Assembly: GCA_039908285.1 (NCBI GenBank)
Contig: JAMOBE010000004.1
Location: 21,796-85,795 of the forward strand
DNA from: JAMOBE01 sp039908285
GTDB taxonomy: Bacteria; Pseudomonadota; Alphaproteobacteria; Rhodospirillales; Rhodospirillaceae
Reading direction: 5' to 3'
Length of the DNA: 64,000 bases
Program-made: the position numbers and the translations under genes
Part shown: positions 17,533 through 25,219 of the stretch, in pieces
How positions within the stretch are numbered: position 1 is the stretch's first letter
How the letters are laid out: each line of letters begins with the position of its first letter
The notes under the pieces: model-generated
The model's input: the letters and a program-made list of their open reading frames with translations, nothing else
What the model was told of the DNA's origin: nothing
Database searches by the model: none

Positions 17533-18171
17533 TCACGCGGCGAAGTGGCGGAGCAGGGCGACGGCGGCGTTGAGCTGGCTCATGCGGTCGTGGTTGCCGA
17601 AGGGGCTGTCGGGGTGGTGGACGGTGGCCAGCATGCGGTAGCGCGCCCGGACCGCCCGGTCGTCGGGGTAGGCGCCCGGCGGATAGCCGAGCACGTGCAA
17701 AGCCTCGGTGCGGGTCTTGACGCCGCCCTCCAGGGGTTGGAACGACAGCACCTCGACGATGGCCCGCAGGCGTTCGATCGCCTCCAGGTCCGTTTGCGGG
17801 TCGGGGGGAGGGGGAGGCTCGGCGCCGACCCGGATGGGGATGTCTCCCCGGTCCATGGCCAGGGCCAGCCCGAGGGCGCGGCGGATGAAGGGGATGGAAA
17901 GACCGGGCGACATCCGCACCTGAAGACGCGGCTTGCGGCGCCAGGGGCGGCCCTCGGAGGGTCCGGACTTGAGGATCACCGTCTCGCGGTCGCGGGGACC
18001 CGGCTCGCCGGGGTCGGGATGGGCGGCGACGACCGCCTCCGGCACCACCAGCATCACCGAGCGCGCCAGGTCGCCGGCATTGACGCCGCGGCGTTCGGCC
18101 AGGGCGCCGATGGCATCGCGCAGGGCGCTCGAGCAGGGGATGGTGTAGGACTGCTTGTTCGCCCGTGTCAC
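17533..18171 (-). CDS. J-domain protein
   Basis: A 212-residue soluble protein. The C-terminal 55 residues are a J-domain-like module (LGYPPGAYPDDRAVRARYRM) with the HPD signature in TVHHPDSP, which stimulates DnaK-type ATPases. The N-terminal part (SYTIPCSSALRDAIGALAER) is an unrecognised helical region, and the middle is proline-rich (PPPPPDPQTD). Having the J-domain at the C-terminus is unlike DnaJ itself and places it among type III co-chaperone-like proteins. Its client is unknown. It is 13 bases upstream of nothing on its own strand: the next minus-strand gene (EAL protein) ends at 18185, so the two may be co-transcribed. Confidence 0.75.
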   Translation of the reverse strand: MTRANKQSYTIPCSSALRDAIGALAERRGVNAGDLARSVMLVVPEAVVAAHPDPGEPGPRDRETVILKSGPSEGRPWRRKPRLQVRMSPGLSIPFIRRALGLALAMDRGDIPIRVGAEPPPPPDPQTDLEAIERLRAIVEVLSFQPLEGGVKTRTEALHVLGYPPGAYPDDRAVRARYRMLATVHHPDSPFGNHDRMSQLNAAVALLRHFAA

Positions 18172-18184
18172 GGCCGCCCGCTCC

Positions 18185-21088
18185 TCAGGCTCCGCTGGCG
18201 GGCTTCCATGGCCCTTCGCGGAAGAAGCGGCTCAGGGCGTCGTGGGGTAGCGGCCGGCTGATGAGATAGCCCTGGATCTGGTCACACCCCAGGGTCTTCA
18301 GGAACTCGTAGTGGGTCATCTCCTCCACTCCCTCGGCGACGACGCGCATCTTGAGGGCATGAGACATGGCGATGATGGCGCTGACGATGGCGGCGTCGTT
18401 GGGATCGGAGATGACGTCGATGACGAACGAGCGGTCCACCTTCAGCTTGGAAATGGGAAAGCGCTTCAGCACCCCGAGCGAGGAATAGCCGGTGCCGAAA
18501 TCGTCGATGGCGCAGCGGATCCCCATGTCGCGCAGGGTGTTGACGACGGCGATGGCGTTGTCGGGGTCGCTCATGGCCGAGCTTTCGGTCAGTTCGATCT
18601 CGATCAGCGACGGGTCGAGCTGGTTCTCCCGCAGCACCTGTTCCAGGGACAGCATCAGGCGGCGGGCGTGCTGGAACTGCCGGCCGGAGACGTTGACCGC
18701 GACCGGCACCACGTCCAGCCCCTCGGCGCGCCAGCGGCTGATGCTGCGGGCGGAATAGTGGAGCACATGGTCGCAGATGTCGTCGATGAGGCCGCTTTCC
18801 TCGGCGATGGGAATGAACTCGGCCGGCGAGACCAGTCCCCGTTCGGGATCGATCCAGCGCACCAGGGCCTCGAGGCCGACGGTCCGGCCGCTGCGCAAGT
18901 CCACCTGGGGCTGGTAGTAGGCGACGAACTGCCCGTCATCCAGGGCGTGGCGCAGGCGGCTCTGCATCGACAGGGTCCGCGCCGCGCGGGCGCTCATCTC
19001 GGCGGTGAACAGCTGGAGCGAGCCTGGCCCCTGGGTCTTGGCGCGGTGCAGGGCGGTGTCGGCGTTCTTGATCAGGGTCTCGGCGTCGGTGCCGTCGCGG
19101 GGGTGGAGGCTGACCCCGGCGCAGACCGTCAGGTCCAGTTCCTGACCCTCCAGGATGAGCGACTCGGCAAAGCCGGCAAGCAGGGACTCCACCGCTTCCG
19201 TCGCCTGTCCCTCCGACATCAGGCCGGTCAGAAGGACCAGGAAGCGATCGCCACCCGCCCGGGCCACGATGTCGCCCGCCCCGGCGCGGGCGCGCAGGCG
19301 ATTGGCCACGGTGGCCAGCACCTCGTCGCCGACGGCATGACCCATGCTTGCATTGATGATGCTGAAACGGTCGATGCCGAGCGACACCACGGCAAGGTGA
19401 TGGTCGAGACGAAGGGCATCCTGGGCCGCCGCCGGGAACTGCTCGCGGAACAGGGCGCGGTTGGGAGCCCCGGTGACCGGGTCGAAATAGGCGAGGAAGC
19501 GCACCTTCTCCTCGGCCTCGCGGCGGTCGGTGACGTCGAGCGTGACCCCGTCCCAGATCACGTCGCCGTTCTCAAGGCGCCGCGGCCGCGACCAGCCCCG
19601 CAGCCACCGCTCCCGCCCGTCCGGAGCAATGACCCGCACCTCATCCTCGAGGGGAGTCAGGGCGGCGGCGGACGTGAAGAGCTGGTCCAAGAAGACGGCT
19701 TGATCCTGATCGGACAGAATTCTCAGGAACAGGTTGACATCGTCGATGAGGTCAAATGGCTCGACGCCCAGAAGCTCGCGGCAGCCATCGCTGACGTAGG
19801 TGAACCGCACCACCCCCTCGGGCGTCATCAGCCGCTGGAACACCATGCCGGGCAGGTTGGCGGCGATGCCGCCCAGGCGCTGTTCGGTCTCGCGCAGGGC
19901 GGCCTCGATAGCCTTGCGGCGGGTGATGTCACGCATGATGCCGATGAACACCCGCCGGCCCTCGCTACGCACCTCGCTCAGCGCGACTTCCAGGGGGAAG
20001 CGGCTGCCGTCCCGCCGCTGGCCCTCAAGCTCGCGGGGGCCGACACCGACCATGCGGCTCTCGCCCGTTTCGACATAGCGCGCGATGTAGTCATCGTGGT
20101 GCAAGCGGTGGGGCTCGGGCATCAGCATCGACACGCTGCGCCCGATCATCTCGGCCTCGCCATAGCCGAACAGCGCCCCGGTGGCCGCGTTGACCGACTG
20201 CATCCGTCCCGTCTCGTCGATGGTGACGATGCCGTCGTAGGCGTGGTCCATGATCATCTCGAGCCGCTGCTCGGCCCGCTTGCGCTCCGTCACATCGACC
20301 AGTACGCCGTCCCAGATCACGTCGCCGTCGGCCATGCGCTGCGGCCGCGAATTGCCGTGCAGCCACCGGACCTCGCCGCTGCGGGCGATGGCGCGGAAAT
20401 TCTCGGTGCAGGGGCTGAGGTCGCGGGCCGAGGCCCGTATCGCCGCCAGGTGATCGTCACGGTCGGCCCAGTGGATGACGTCGAGACAGCCGTCGCGGTT
20501 GACCCGCATGGCTTCGGGCTCGAACCCCAGCACGTCGCGCACGCCGCTGGAAAAGAAGGGGTAATAGACCGTGCCGTCGGGCTGGCGCACCCGCTGGAAG
20601 ACGATGCCGGGGACGTTGGAGGCGATGCTGCCGAGTCTGGCCTCGTCGTCGTCCCACCCCTCGCCCAGATGGAGCCCCATGTCGCGAAGGATCGCCACAT
20701 GACCGGGACCGTCCGGCAGTTGCACGCGGCTGACCGCCACCTCGACGACGGCGGTCTCCTCATCGCCCCGGCGCAGCGCCACCAGGTGACGGCAGGTCTC
20801 CGCCGCGACGCAACCGTGCAGGCAGGCGCCGAGGAATCCAGCCAGGCCGTCCTCCGGCAGGCTCAGGAGATCGACGATGGAGGTCCCGACCACCGCCGCG
20901 GCGTCGTGATGCAGCAGGGCGGCGGCGGCGCGGCTGAACGCCAGCACCGTGCCGGCGGCATCGACCACGACGACGCCATCAGGGGCCGAGTCAACGACGG
21001 CGCTGAACAGCCTGTCCCCCGACGGTTCGCCGACGACGCGCGCATCCCGATCCCTGGACCGCGAAGGAAGGTCAATCGTCATTGCCAC
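18185..21088 (-). CDS. PAS-PAS-PAS-PAS / degenerate GGDEF / EAL protein
   Basis: A 967-residue cyclic-di-GMP signalling protein with no membrane segment. Four PAS-type sensor repeats fill roughly residues 25-520 (repeated signatures such as NVPGIVFQRVRQPDG and NLPGMVFQRLMTPEG, each followed by DVIWDGV). A GGDEF domain follows at about 535-690 and an EAL domain at about 700-955. The GGDEF signature reads GGDRF near residue 616, so the catalytic/metal glutamate is replaced by Arg and cyclase activity is unlikely. The EAL domain keeps EALVRW, the ELTESSAMSD glutamates and DDFGTGYSSL, so it is probably an active c-di-GMP phosphodiesterase controlled by PAS input. Confidence 0.92.
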   Translation of the reverse strand: MAMTIDLPSRSRDRDARVVGEPSGDRLFSAVVDSAPDGVVVVDAAGTVLAFSRAAAALLHHDAAAVVGTSIVDLLSLPEDGLAGFLGACLHGCVAAETCRHLVALRRGDEETAVVEVAVSRVQLPDGPGHVAILRDMGLHLGEGWDDDEARLGSIASNVPGIVFQRVRQPDGTVYYPFFSSGVRDVLGFEPEAMRVNRDGCLDVIHWADRDDHLAAIRASARDLSPCTENFRAIARSGEVRWLHGNSRPQRMADGDVIWDGVLVDVTERKRAEQRLEMIMDHAYDGIVTIDETGRMQSVNAATGALFGYGEAEMIGRSVSMLMPEPHRLHHDDYIARYVETGESRMVGVGPRELEGQRRDGSRFPLEVALSEVRSEGRRVFIGIMRDITRRKAIEAALRETEQRLGGIAANLPGMVFQRLMTPEGVVRFTYVSDGCRELLGVEPFDLIDDVNLFLRILSDQDQAVFLDQLFTSAAALTPLEDEVRVIAPDGRERWLRGWSRPRRLENGDVIWDGVTLDVTDRREAEEKVRFLAYFDPVTGAPNRALFREQFPAAAQDALRLDHHLAVVSLGIDRFSIINASMGHAVGDEVLATVANRLRARAGAGDIVARAGGDRFLVLLTGLMSEGQATEAVESLLAGFAESLILEGQELDLTVCAGVSLHPRDGTDAETLIKNADTALHRAKTQGPGSLQLFTAEMSARAARTLSMQSRLRHALDDGQFVAYYQPQVDLRSGRTVGLEALVRWIDPERGLVSPAEFIPIAEESGLIDDICDHVLHYSARSISRWRAEGLDVVPVAVNVSGRQFQHARRLMLSLEQVLRENQLDPSLIEIELTESSAMSDPDNAIAVVNTLRDMGIRCAIDDFGTGYSSLGVLKRFPISKLKVDRSFVIDVISDPNDAAIVSAIIAMSHALKMRVVAEGVEEMTHYEFLKTLGCDQIQGYLISRPLPHDALSRFFREGPWKPASGA

Positions 21089-21256
21089 ACGTTACACGCA
21101 TCCTATGGGTTGCCCCGCCATCACGGAACCATGTCCCGTCGCGACGACCGAGGACACTGTAAATCCAGACGATATGATCCCGCAATGGTCAAGGCACCCT
21201 TTATGCAGAAAGGAGTGCCACAATATTTATCCCCCTTCTTAGGTCGGATGATATCA

Positions 21257-23182
21257 TCAGCCTTTCGGCCGAGGCACGCACTCGAATGGAAACGGTCGAA
21301 TGTGGACCAGAAAGACGGTCGTAAGATCGGCCGCACATCCCGGATTCTGAACCACGCCATCGAGTACCGGCCGGATCCAGTCGTCGAGCCGCACCGGCCA
21401 TAGGACCCCGCGGCTCAGGAGTAGATCCCGCAACGCGAGAGACGATGTCGTGGCCATCCATTGGTTGGCGGAGGCTCCGCCCCAGCTATGGCCGGGCTGT
21501 ACCTGGAAGACGAACACCGGATCACCGCGGACCTCGCTGATGGCATAGTAGCGGGCGACATTGGCATGGAGGCCATCACCGTTCTGGTCGATCAGGGTGG
21601 TGGTGGCCCCAACCATGCCCCGCCCTCGCAGCAGCGCCGACAGGGCGGCCGAGTCCCGGCGCACGTCGGCGATGGTCCTGACCAGGTCGGGTGTCTGCTC
21701 GACGCGGGTGGTGATGTCGGCGAGCGAGCGGGACACCGCCCGGGCCTGCACCGCCGCCAGGGTGACCACCGCCACGGCCACCAGCACCGGAGCGGCGGCG
21801 ATGGCTCGGGGCGGCAGGCGACGGGCCAGCGCTCCGGCATGACGGGCCGCCAGCAGCGCCGGCAGCAGCAGTCCGAACAGGTGAACGAGCCGCAGCGGCA
21901 CGCGGGTGAAACGGGGGATGGAGTTCAGTTCCTCGTACCCGAAGCAGAACAGGTGATAGAGATAGAGCATGCCGAAGTAGCCGGCGATGAAGACCGCCAG
22001 GGCAGCCACCACCCAGGCCAATGATCGCTCGACCACCGCCGCGGCCAGGCCGAGGACGGCGATGATGGTGAGCCACGGCTTGAAGGCCACCAGATAGGCG
22101 CCGATGGCGCCGAAATAGCGCTCGGCAAGCATTGGGCCGTCGGTCAGCGCGCGCGCGAGGGCCGCTGAGTCGCCGGCGGTCAGAAGCTGGAGCGGATTGG
22201 TCATGCAGCCGCCGGTCTCGGGCGAAACCAGGCGCCAGCTCACCGCCGCCAGCCCGAGTGGCCCGAGACCCAGGGCGAGCCGCAGGGCGACCCTTCCCCA
22301 GCCACCGCCGCCGCCGACCAGGACCAGCGCCAGCAGCGCCGCCGACGGCACGACGGTCAGCATGGCCATCTTCAGCAGATAGCCGAACGCCAGGAACAGG
22401 CCGAGATAGCCGGCGAGACGGTCACGATTGGTATCAGGCCCGTCGGCGGCGGCGATGGCGGTCAGGATGGCTGCGGCGATGGCGTAGATCTGGGGCTTCT
22501 CGATCAGTTGCAGGGTCGGGTAGAGCCGCCAGGTGGCCTCCACCGCCAGCACACCCAGCGCGAATAGCCAGGCGAGCGCGGCACTCCACCGCGCCGTGAC
22601 TCCGCCCTGGGTCAGCCGCGCCCGCAGGAGGTCGAACGCCATCCCGAGCACCCCCACGTGCATCAGGAACTGGAGGGAGGCGGAGTACACCTCGCGGAAC
22701 CGTCCCAGCAGCACGTCGGGAAAAACCATCAGCAGGGCCCATCCCGGCGTGTAGCCGAGCTGTCCCACCGCCATCGCCGGTGTCCAGTGACGGTCGGTGA
22801 CGAAGATCTGCTTGCTCCAGCCGAGCCAGTTGGAGAACTCGTCCCACGACACCGGCAGGTAGTCGATCGGCCCATGTCCCAGGGCCACCAGCGCCGCTCC
22901 GGCCGGCAGGAGGACCACCGGGTGGATCCAGGCTTCGGCGGATGGTCTCTCCCTTCGCACGATCGCGTGCACGACCCCGAGGCCGGCCAGCGCGACGACG
23001 GCCCAGGCTCCGGCCGTCACCGTCAGGCCGAGCAGCGGATTGGCGAGGTAAAGCACGACCGTGACCACGGCAAACGCCGCGAAAAACCGCAGCCCAAGCC
23101 AGGCCCCACGCGCCCCGACCCGCCCCGGCAGCAGCAGCGCGAGGCCGAGGGCGACGGAATAAACGAGAACGGCAGGGATCAT
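21257..23182 (-). CDS. Polytopic membrane protein, GT-C-like
   Basis: A 641-residue integral membrane protein with about 12-14 hydrophobic helices in the first 480 residues and a soluble C-terminal domain of about 150 residues. The first large non-membrane loop carries acidic residues (VSWDEFSNWLGWSKQIF), the position where GT-C glycosyltransferases hold their catalytic Asp/Glu. I therefore suspect a GT-C-like lipid-linked sugar transferase, but no diagnostic motif is certain. It starts right after (or overlapping) a small ORF and a hydrolase gene on the same strand, suggesting one operon. The EAL gene is 168 bases downstream. Confidence 0.65.
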   Translation of the reverse strand: MIPAVLVYSVALGLALLLPGRVGARGAWLGLRFFAAFAVVTVVLYLANPLLGLTVTAGAWAVVALAGLGVVHAIVRRERPSAEAWIHPVVLLPAGAALVALGHGPIDYLPVSWDEFSNWLGWSKQIFVTDRHWTPAMAVGQLGYTPGWALLMVFPDVLLGRFREVYSASLQFLMHVGVLGMAFDLLRARLTQGGVTARWSAALAWLFALGVLAVEATWRLYPTLQLIEKPQIYAIAAAILTAIAAADGPDTNRDRLAGYLGLFLAFGYLLKMAMLTVVPSAALLALVLVGGGGGWGRVALRLALGLGPLGLAAVSWRLVSPETGGCMTNPLQLLTAGDSAALARALTDGPMLAERYFGAIGAYLVAFKPWLTIIAVLGLAAAVVERSLAWVVAALAVFIAGYFGMLYLYHLFCFGYEELNSIPRFTRVPLRLVHLFGLLLPALLAARHAGALARRLPPRAIAAAPVLVAVAVVTLAAVQARAVSRSLADITTRVEQTPDLVRTIADVRRDSAALSALLRGRGMVGATTTLIDQNGDGLHANVARYYAISEVRGDPVFVFQVQPGHSWGGASANQWMATTSSLALRDLLLSRGVLWPVRLDDWIRPVLDGVVQNPGCAADLTTVFLVHIRPFPFECVPRPKG

Positions 23183-23387
23183 GGAGGGGGATACTCAGAG
23201 TGGTGACGTCTCCGGGGCCTTCCGGCACCTCCGGCAAAACAGGGCGTCTGGCGCGGGTCTGCTCCTTGCGCTTGCGCAGGTTCTCGCGCAGGGCCGCCGC
23301 CCGCCGCTCGAACCGGGCTTCAGCCTCGGCCGCGCCGGCCGCGCTCAGGGTGGGACGCCGGGCGTCCCTGGACCCAGTGTCGTTCAC
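23179..23387 (-). CDS. Small charged protein, 3' end uncertain
   Basis: A GTG at 23387 overlaps the stop of the upstream hydrolase by four bases (GTGA). The first 50 or so codons encode a charged helical peptide (EARFERRAAALRENLRKRKE) similar in style to the small RENLRRRK-type proteins of alphaproteobacteria. The frame then runs on into the membrane-protein gene without a stop. Inserting one C in the CCCCC run (plus 23186-23190) would instead bring in a TGA that overlaps the ATG of the membrane protein at 23182. So either the gene is long and overlapping, or it has a 1-base frameshift near its end. The given end is the frame-restored stop. Confidence 0.45.
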
Positions 23388-24184
23388 CCCACCGGTTCCT
23401 TGCCAAAGGCCAACTCGTGGATGGCGCCGAAATAGCGATCGAGGGCCATCATCAGGAGATCGTTGTGGCCGGCGTTGGGCACGGTCAGGAGCCGCTTGTC
23501 GGCCGCCCGGCAATGGCCATGCAGGGCCAGGCCGTCCTGGACCGGAATCACCCAGTCGGACTCGCCATGAATGACCAGGGTCGGGACGGTCACCTTCTCC
23601 ATCTTGGCCAGATTGCGAAAGCCGTCGCGGTCCTCGTCGAGGCCGGCCGCCGATCCGCCCAGCCGCTCGATCAGCGGCACGGTGAAGGCGAACCCGCTTT
23701 CGATGATCAGGCCCGAGATGTCCTCGCCAACCCGCGACGCCACCTCCAGGGCTGGCGCGCTGCCGAGCGATCGCCCCATCACGTACAGGGAGGGGAAGGC
23801 CAGGCCACGTTCCGTCATGAGGTTGGCGACGCCGTTGTACACCGGCATGGCGTCGGCGATCAGGCTCGACGCATCCGGCTGGCCGTCGCTGCCGCCATAA
23901 CCGCGGTAGTCCACCACCAGCAGGGAAAAGCCGAAGTGATTGTAGATGCGGGAAATCTCGTCGTAGTCCGAGGCGATTTCGCCGTTGCCGTGGAAATAGA
24001 GGATGAGCGGCGCATCGGCCGCCGCGACGAATATCTTGGCCGCGACCGAAATCCCCTTCGCCACCGGAATGCGCACGGAGTGAAGACCCGGACTATCCTC
24101 GAGACCATAGCCATCGGACCGCGGATGGAACAGCACCGCCGTCACGTCCGCGCGGTCAAGCGCCGCATGCCTGCCTTCCGCCAT
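23384..24184 (-). CDS. Alpha/beta hydrolase
   Basis: A 266-residue alpha/beta hydrolase from the ATG at 24184, which is preceded by GGGAGAA. The frame stays open to 24223 but without better signals. The oxyanion motif is YFHGNGE, the nucleophile elbow GRSLGS holds the serine, the acid is in HGESDWVIP and the catalytic His is near AGHNDLL. There is no signal peptide. The substrate is unknown; the family includes BEM46-like serine esterases/peptidases. Its stop overlaps the start of the small charged-protein gene. Confidence 0.8.
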   Translation of the reverse strand: MAEGRHAALDRADVTAVLFHPRSDGYGLEDSPGLHSVRIPVAKGISVAAKIFVAAADAPLILYFHGNGEIASDYDEISRIYNHFGFSLLVVDYRGYGGSDGQPDASSLIADAMPVYNGVANLMTERGLAFPSLYVMGRSLGSAPALEVASRVGEDISGLIIESGFAFTVPLIERLGGSAAGLDEDRDGFRNLAKMEKVTVPTLVIHGESDWVIPVQDGLALHGHCRAADKRLLTVPNAGHNDLLMMALDRYFGAIHELAFGKEPVG

Positions 24185-24290
24185 CGCCGTTCTCCCGGTT
24201 TCCCCCGACCCGGCGGCGAGCATATCACGTGCGGCAAACGGTTTGCGAAGCCGTATTGTCGGGGAAGCATGCCGTTGAACTCTGAATGCA

Positions 24291-24482
24291 GGGAGGATAT
24301 GAAACGCAACAGCCGGACGGGATGGGCCCGCCCGGCTGCTTAAGGAGGCAGTGCGATGGTCAGATCATCGTTCCTGCTGACGCTCAAGGTAACATTTCGG
24401 CGGATGCGAATCCACCTGAAAATATCCTGGAGCTGAGCAGGGCCGGGCGGCTGGGAAACCAGCCCCCGGTTGCCTCCGCGTC
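24291..24482 (+). repeat. Duplicated small-ORF module, copy 1
   Basis: First of two tandem copies with a period of about 228 bp (copy 2 at 24519-24716). In order: GGGAGGATATG with a 14-codon ORF (24299-24343, MKRNSRTGWARPAA); a hairpin CAGCCGGACGGG / CCCGCCCGGCTG with one mismatch; AAGGAGG and a 26-codon ORF; and a short hairpin GGCTGG-GAAA-CCAGCC with a GNRA-type loop. The interval 24185-24722 contains no other gene. Confidence 0.85.
24356..24436 (+). CDS. 26-residue small ORF, copy 1
   Basis: ATG preceded at eight bases by a near-perfect AAGGAGG. The peptide starts MVRSSFLLTLKVTFRRMRIH and ends LKISWS; it is basic with a hydrophobic first third. It is 20 or more residues identical to the product of copy 2, and the differences include both silent and replacement changes. 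Function is unknown: leader peptide, type I toxin-like peptide or microprotein are all possible. Conservation of the Shine-Dalgarno and the frame in both copies is the evidence that it is translated. Confidence 0.55.
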   Translation: MVRSSFLLTLKVTFRRMRIHLKISWS

Positions 24483-24518
24483 GCCCAGCGGTCTCTCGCC
24501 ACTCGACTCATCTCGTCT

Positions 24519-24716
24519 GGGAGGATATGAAACGCAACAGCCGGACGGAATAGCCCGTCCGGCTGCTTAAGGAGGCAGTGCGATGAGGCAGTCATCGTTC
24601 CTGCTGACGCTCACGGTAACACTCCGGCGGATGCGAATCCACCTGAAAATATCCTGGAGCTGAGCAGCAGGGCCGGGTGGCTGGGAAACCAGTCCCCGGT
24701 TGCCTCCGCGGCGCGA
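24519..24716 (+). repeat. Duplicated small-ORF module, copy 2
   Basis: Second copy. The first hairpin is a perfect 11-bp stem (CAGCCGGACGG / CCGTCCGGCTG). The short upstream ORF is cut to eight codons (24527-24553), so that ORF is not conserved. In the last hairpin, C is replaced by T opposite G (GGCTGG-GAAA-CCAGTC), a change that keeps pairing as a wobble, which supports an RNA structure. Confidence 0.85.
24583..24663 (+). CDS. 26-residue small ORF, copy 2
   Basis: Same layout as copy 1: AAGGAGG, ATG, 26 codons, TGA. The peptide starts MRQSSFLLTLTVTLRRMRIH and ends LKISWS. The second half is identical to copy 1 while the N-terminus has drifted. The 5' hairpin ends just before the Shine-Dalgarno, so folding could control access of the ribosome. 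Confidence 0.55.
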   Translation: MRQSSFLLTLTVTLRRMRIHLKISWS

Positions 24717-24722
24717 TTGGTA

Positions 24723-25124
24723 TCAGTGCACGGTCGGCGGCTCGTCGGCCACCGTTTCGGGGGGGGTGACGACCGGGCCGGCCTGGCGGTGGACGAGAAG
24801 CCAGCGGCCCTCCTCGCGCACGAAGACGTTGGTGGCGATCAGGAAGGACTCGCCGATGCGCTCGTTGCAGATCACGGCCGCCGCCTCGCCATAGACCTGG
24901 GCCACCGGGTTGACGCAGGCGATGTCCGGGGCATCCGGATTGCCGAGGATCGCCTCCCAGCTTGACAGCACCTGGTCGCGCCCGGCCAGGGCCCCCCACC
25001 CCGGATGGATGCAGGAGACCGGGGCGCCCTTGGCCCACAGGGTCTTCATGGTGTCGAACCGACGGTCGGCGAAGGCGCGGTAGAACGCCTCGTTGGCGAA
25101 CAGGACGGCGTCACTCTGCGACAT
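24723..25124 (-). CDS. NTF2-like / SnoaL-like domain protein
   Basis: A 133-residue single-domain protein of the nuclear transport factor 2-like cone fold (FANEAFYRAFADRRFDTMKT, WGALAGRDQVLSSWEAIL, NVFVREEGRWLLVHRQAG). Such proteins are often annotated as ketosteroid-isomerase-like; catalytic residues cannot be assigned here. The ATG at 25124 is preferred over one at 25175 because the fold starts there and the extra N-terminus is unlike the family. Upstream, 25149-25184 holds two tandem copies of a C-run plus ACTCAAGATTG. It lies downstream of glnD on the same strand. Confidence 0.75.
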   Translation of the reverse strand: MSQSDAVLFANEAFYRAFADRRFDTMKTLWAKGAPVSCIHPGWGALAGRDQVLSSWEAILGNPDAPDIACVNPVAQVYGEAAAVICNERIGESFLIATNVFVREEGRWLLVHRQAGPVVTPPETVADEPPTVH

Positions 25125-25219
25125 GACGGAATGGACCCCTTTGCGGATCCCCCCACTCAAGATTGCCCCCCCCACTCAAGATTGGTGGTGTCGCCGATTC
25201 GTCAATACGGGAGCGAAAA

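Noticed and set aside
18311..21403. 1030-codon open frame antisense to the PAS-GGDEF-EAL gene
   Set aside because: The minus strand encodes recognisable PAS, GGDEF and EAL domains; the plus-strand frame has no domain and antisense composition.
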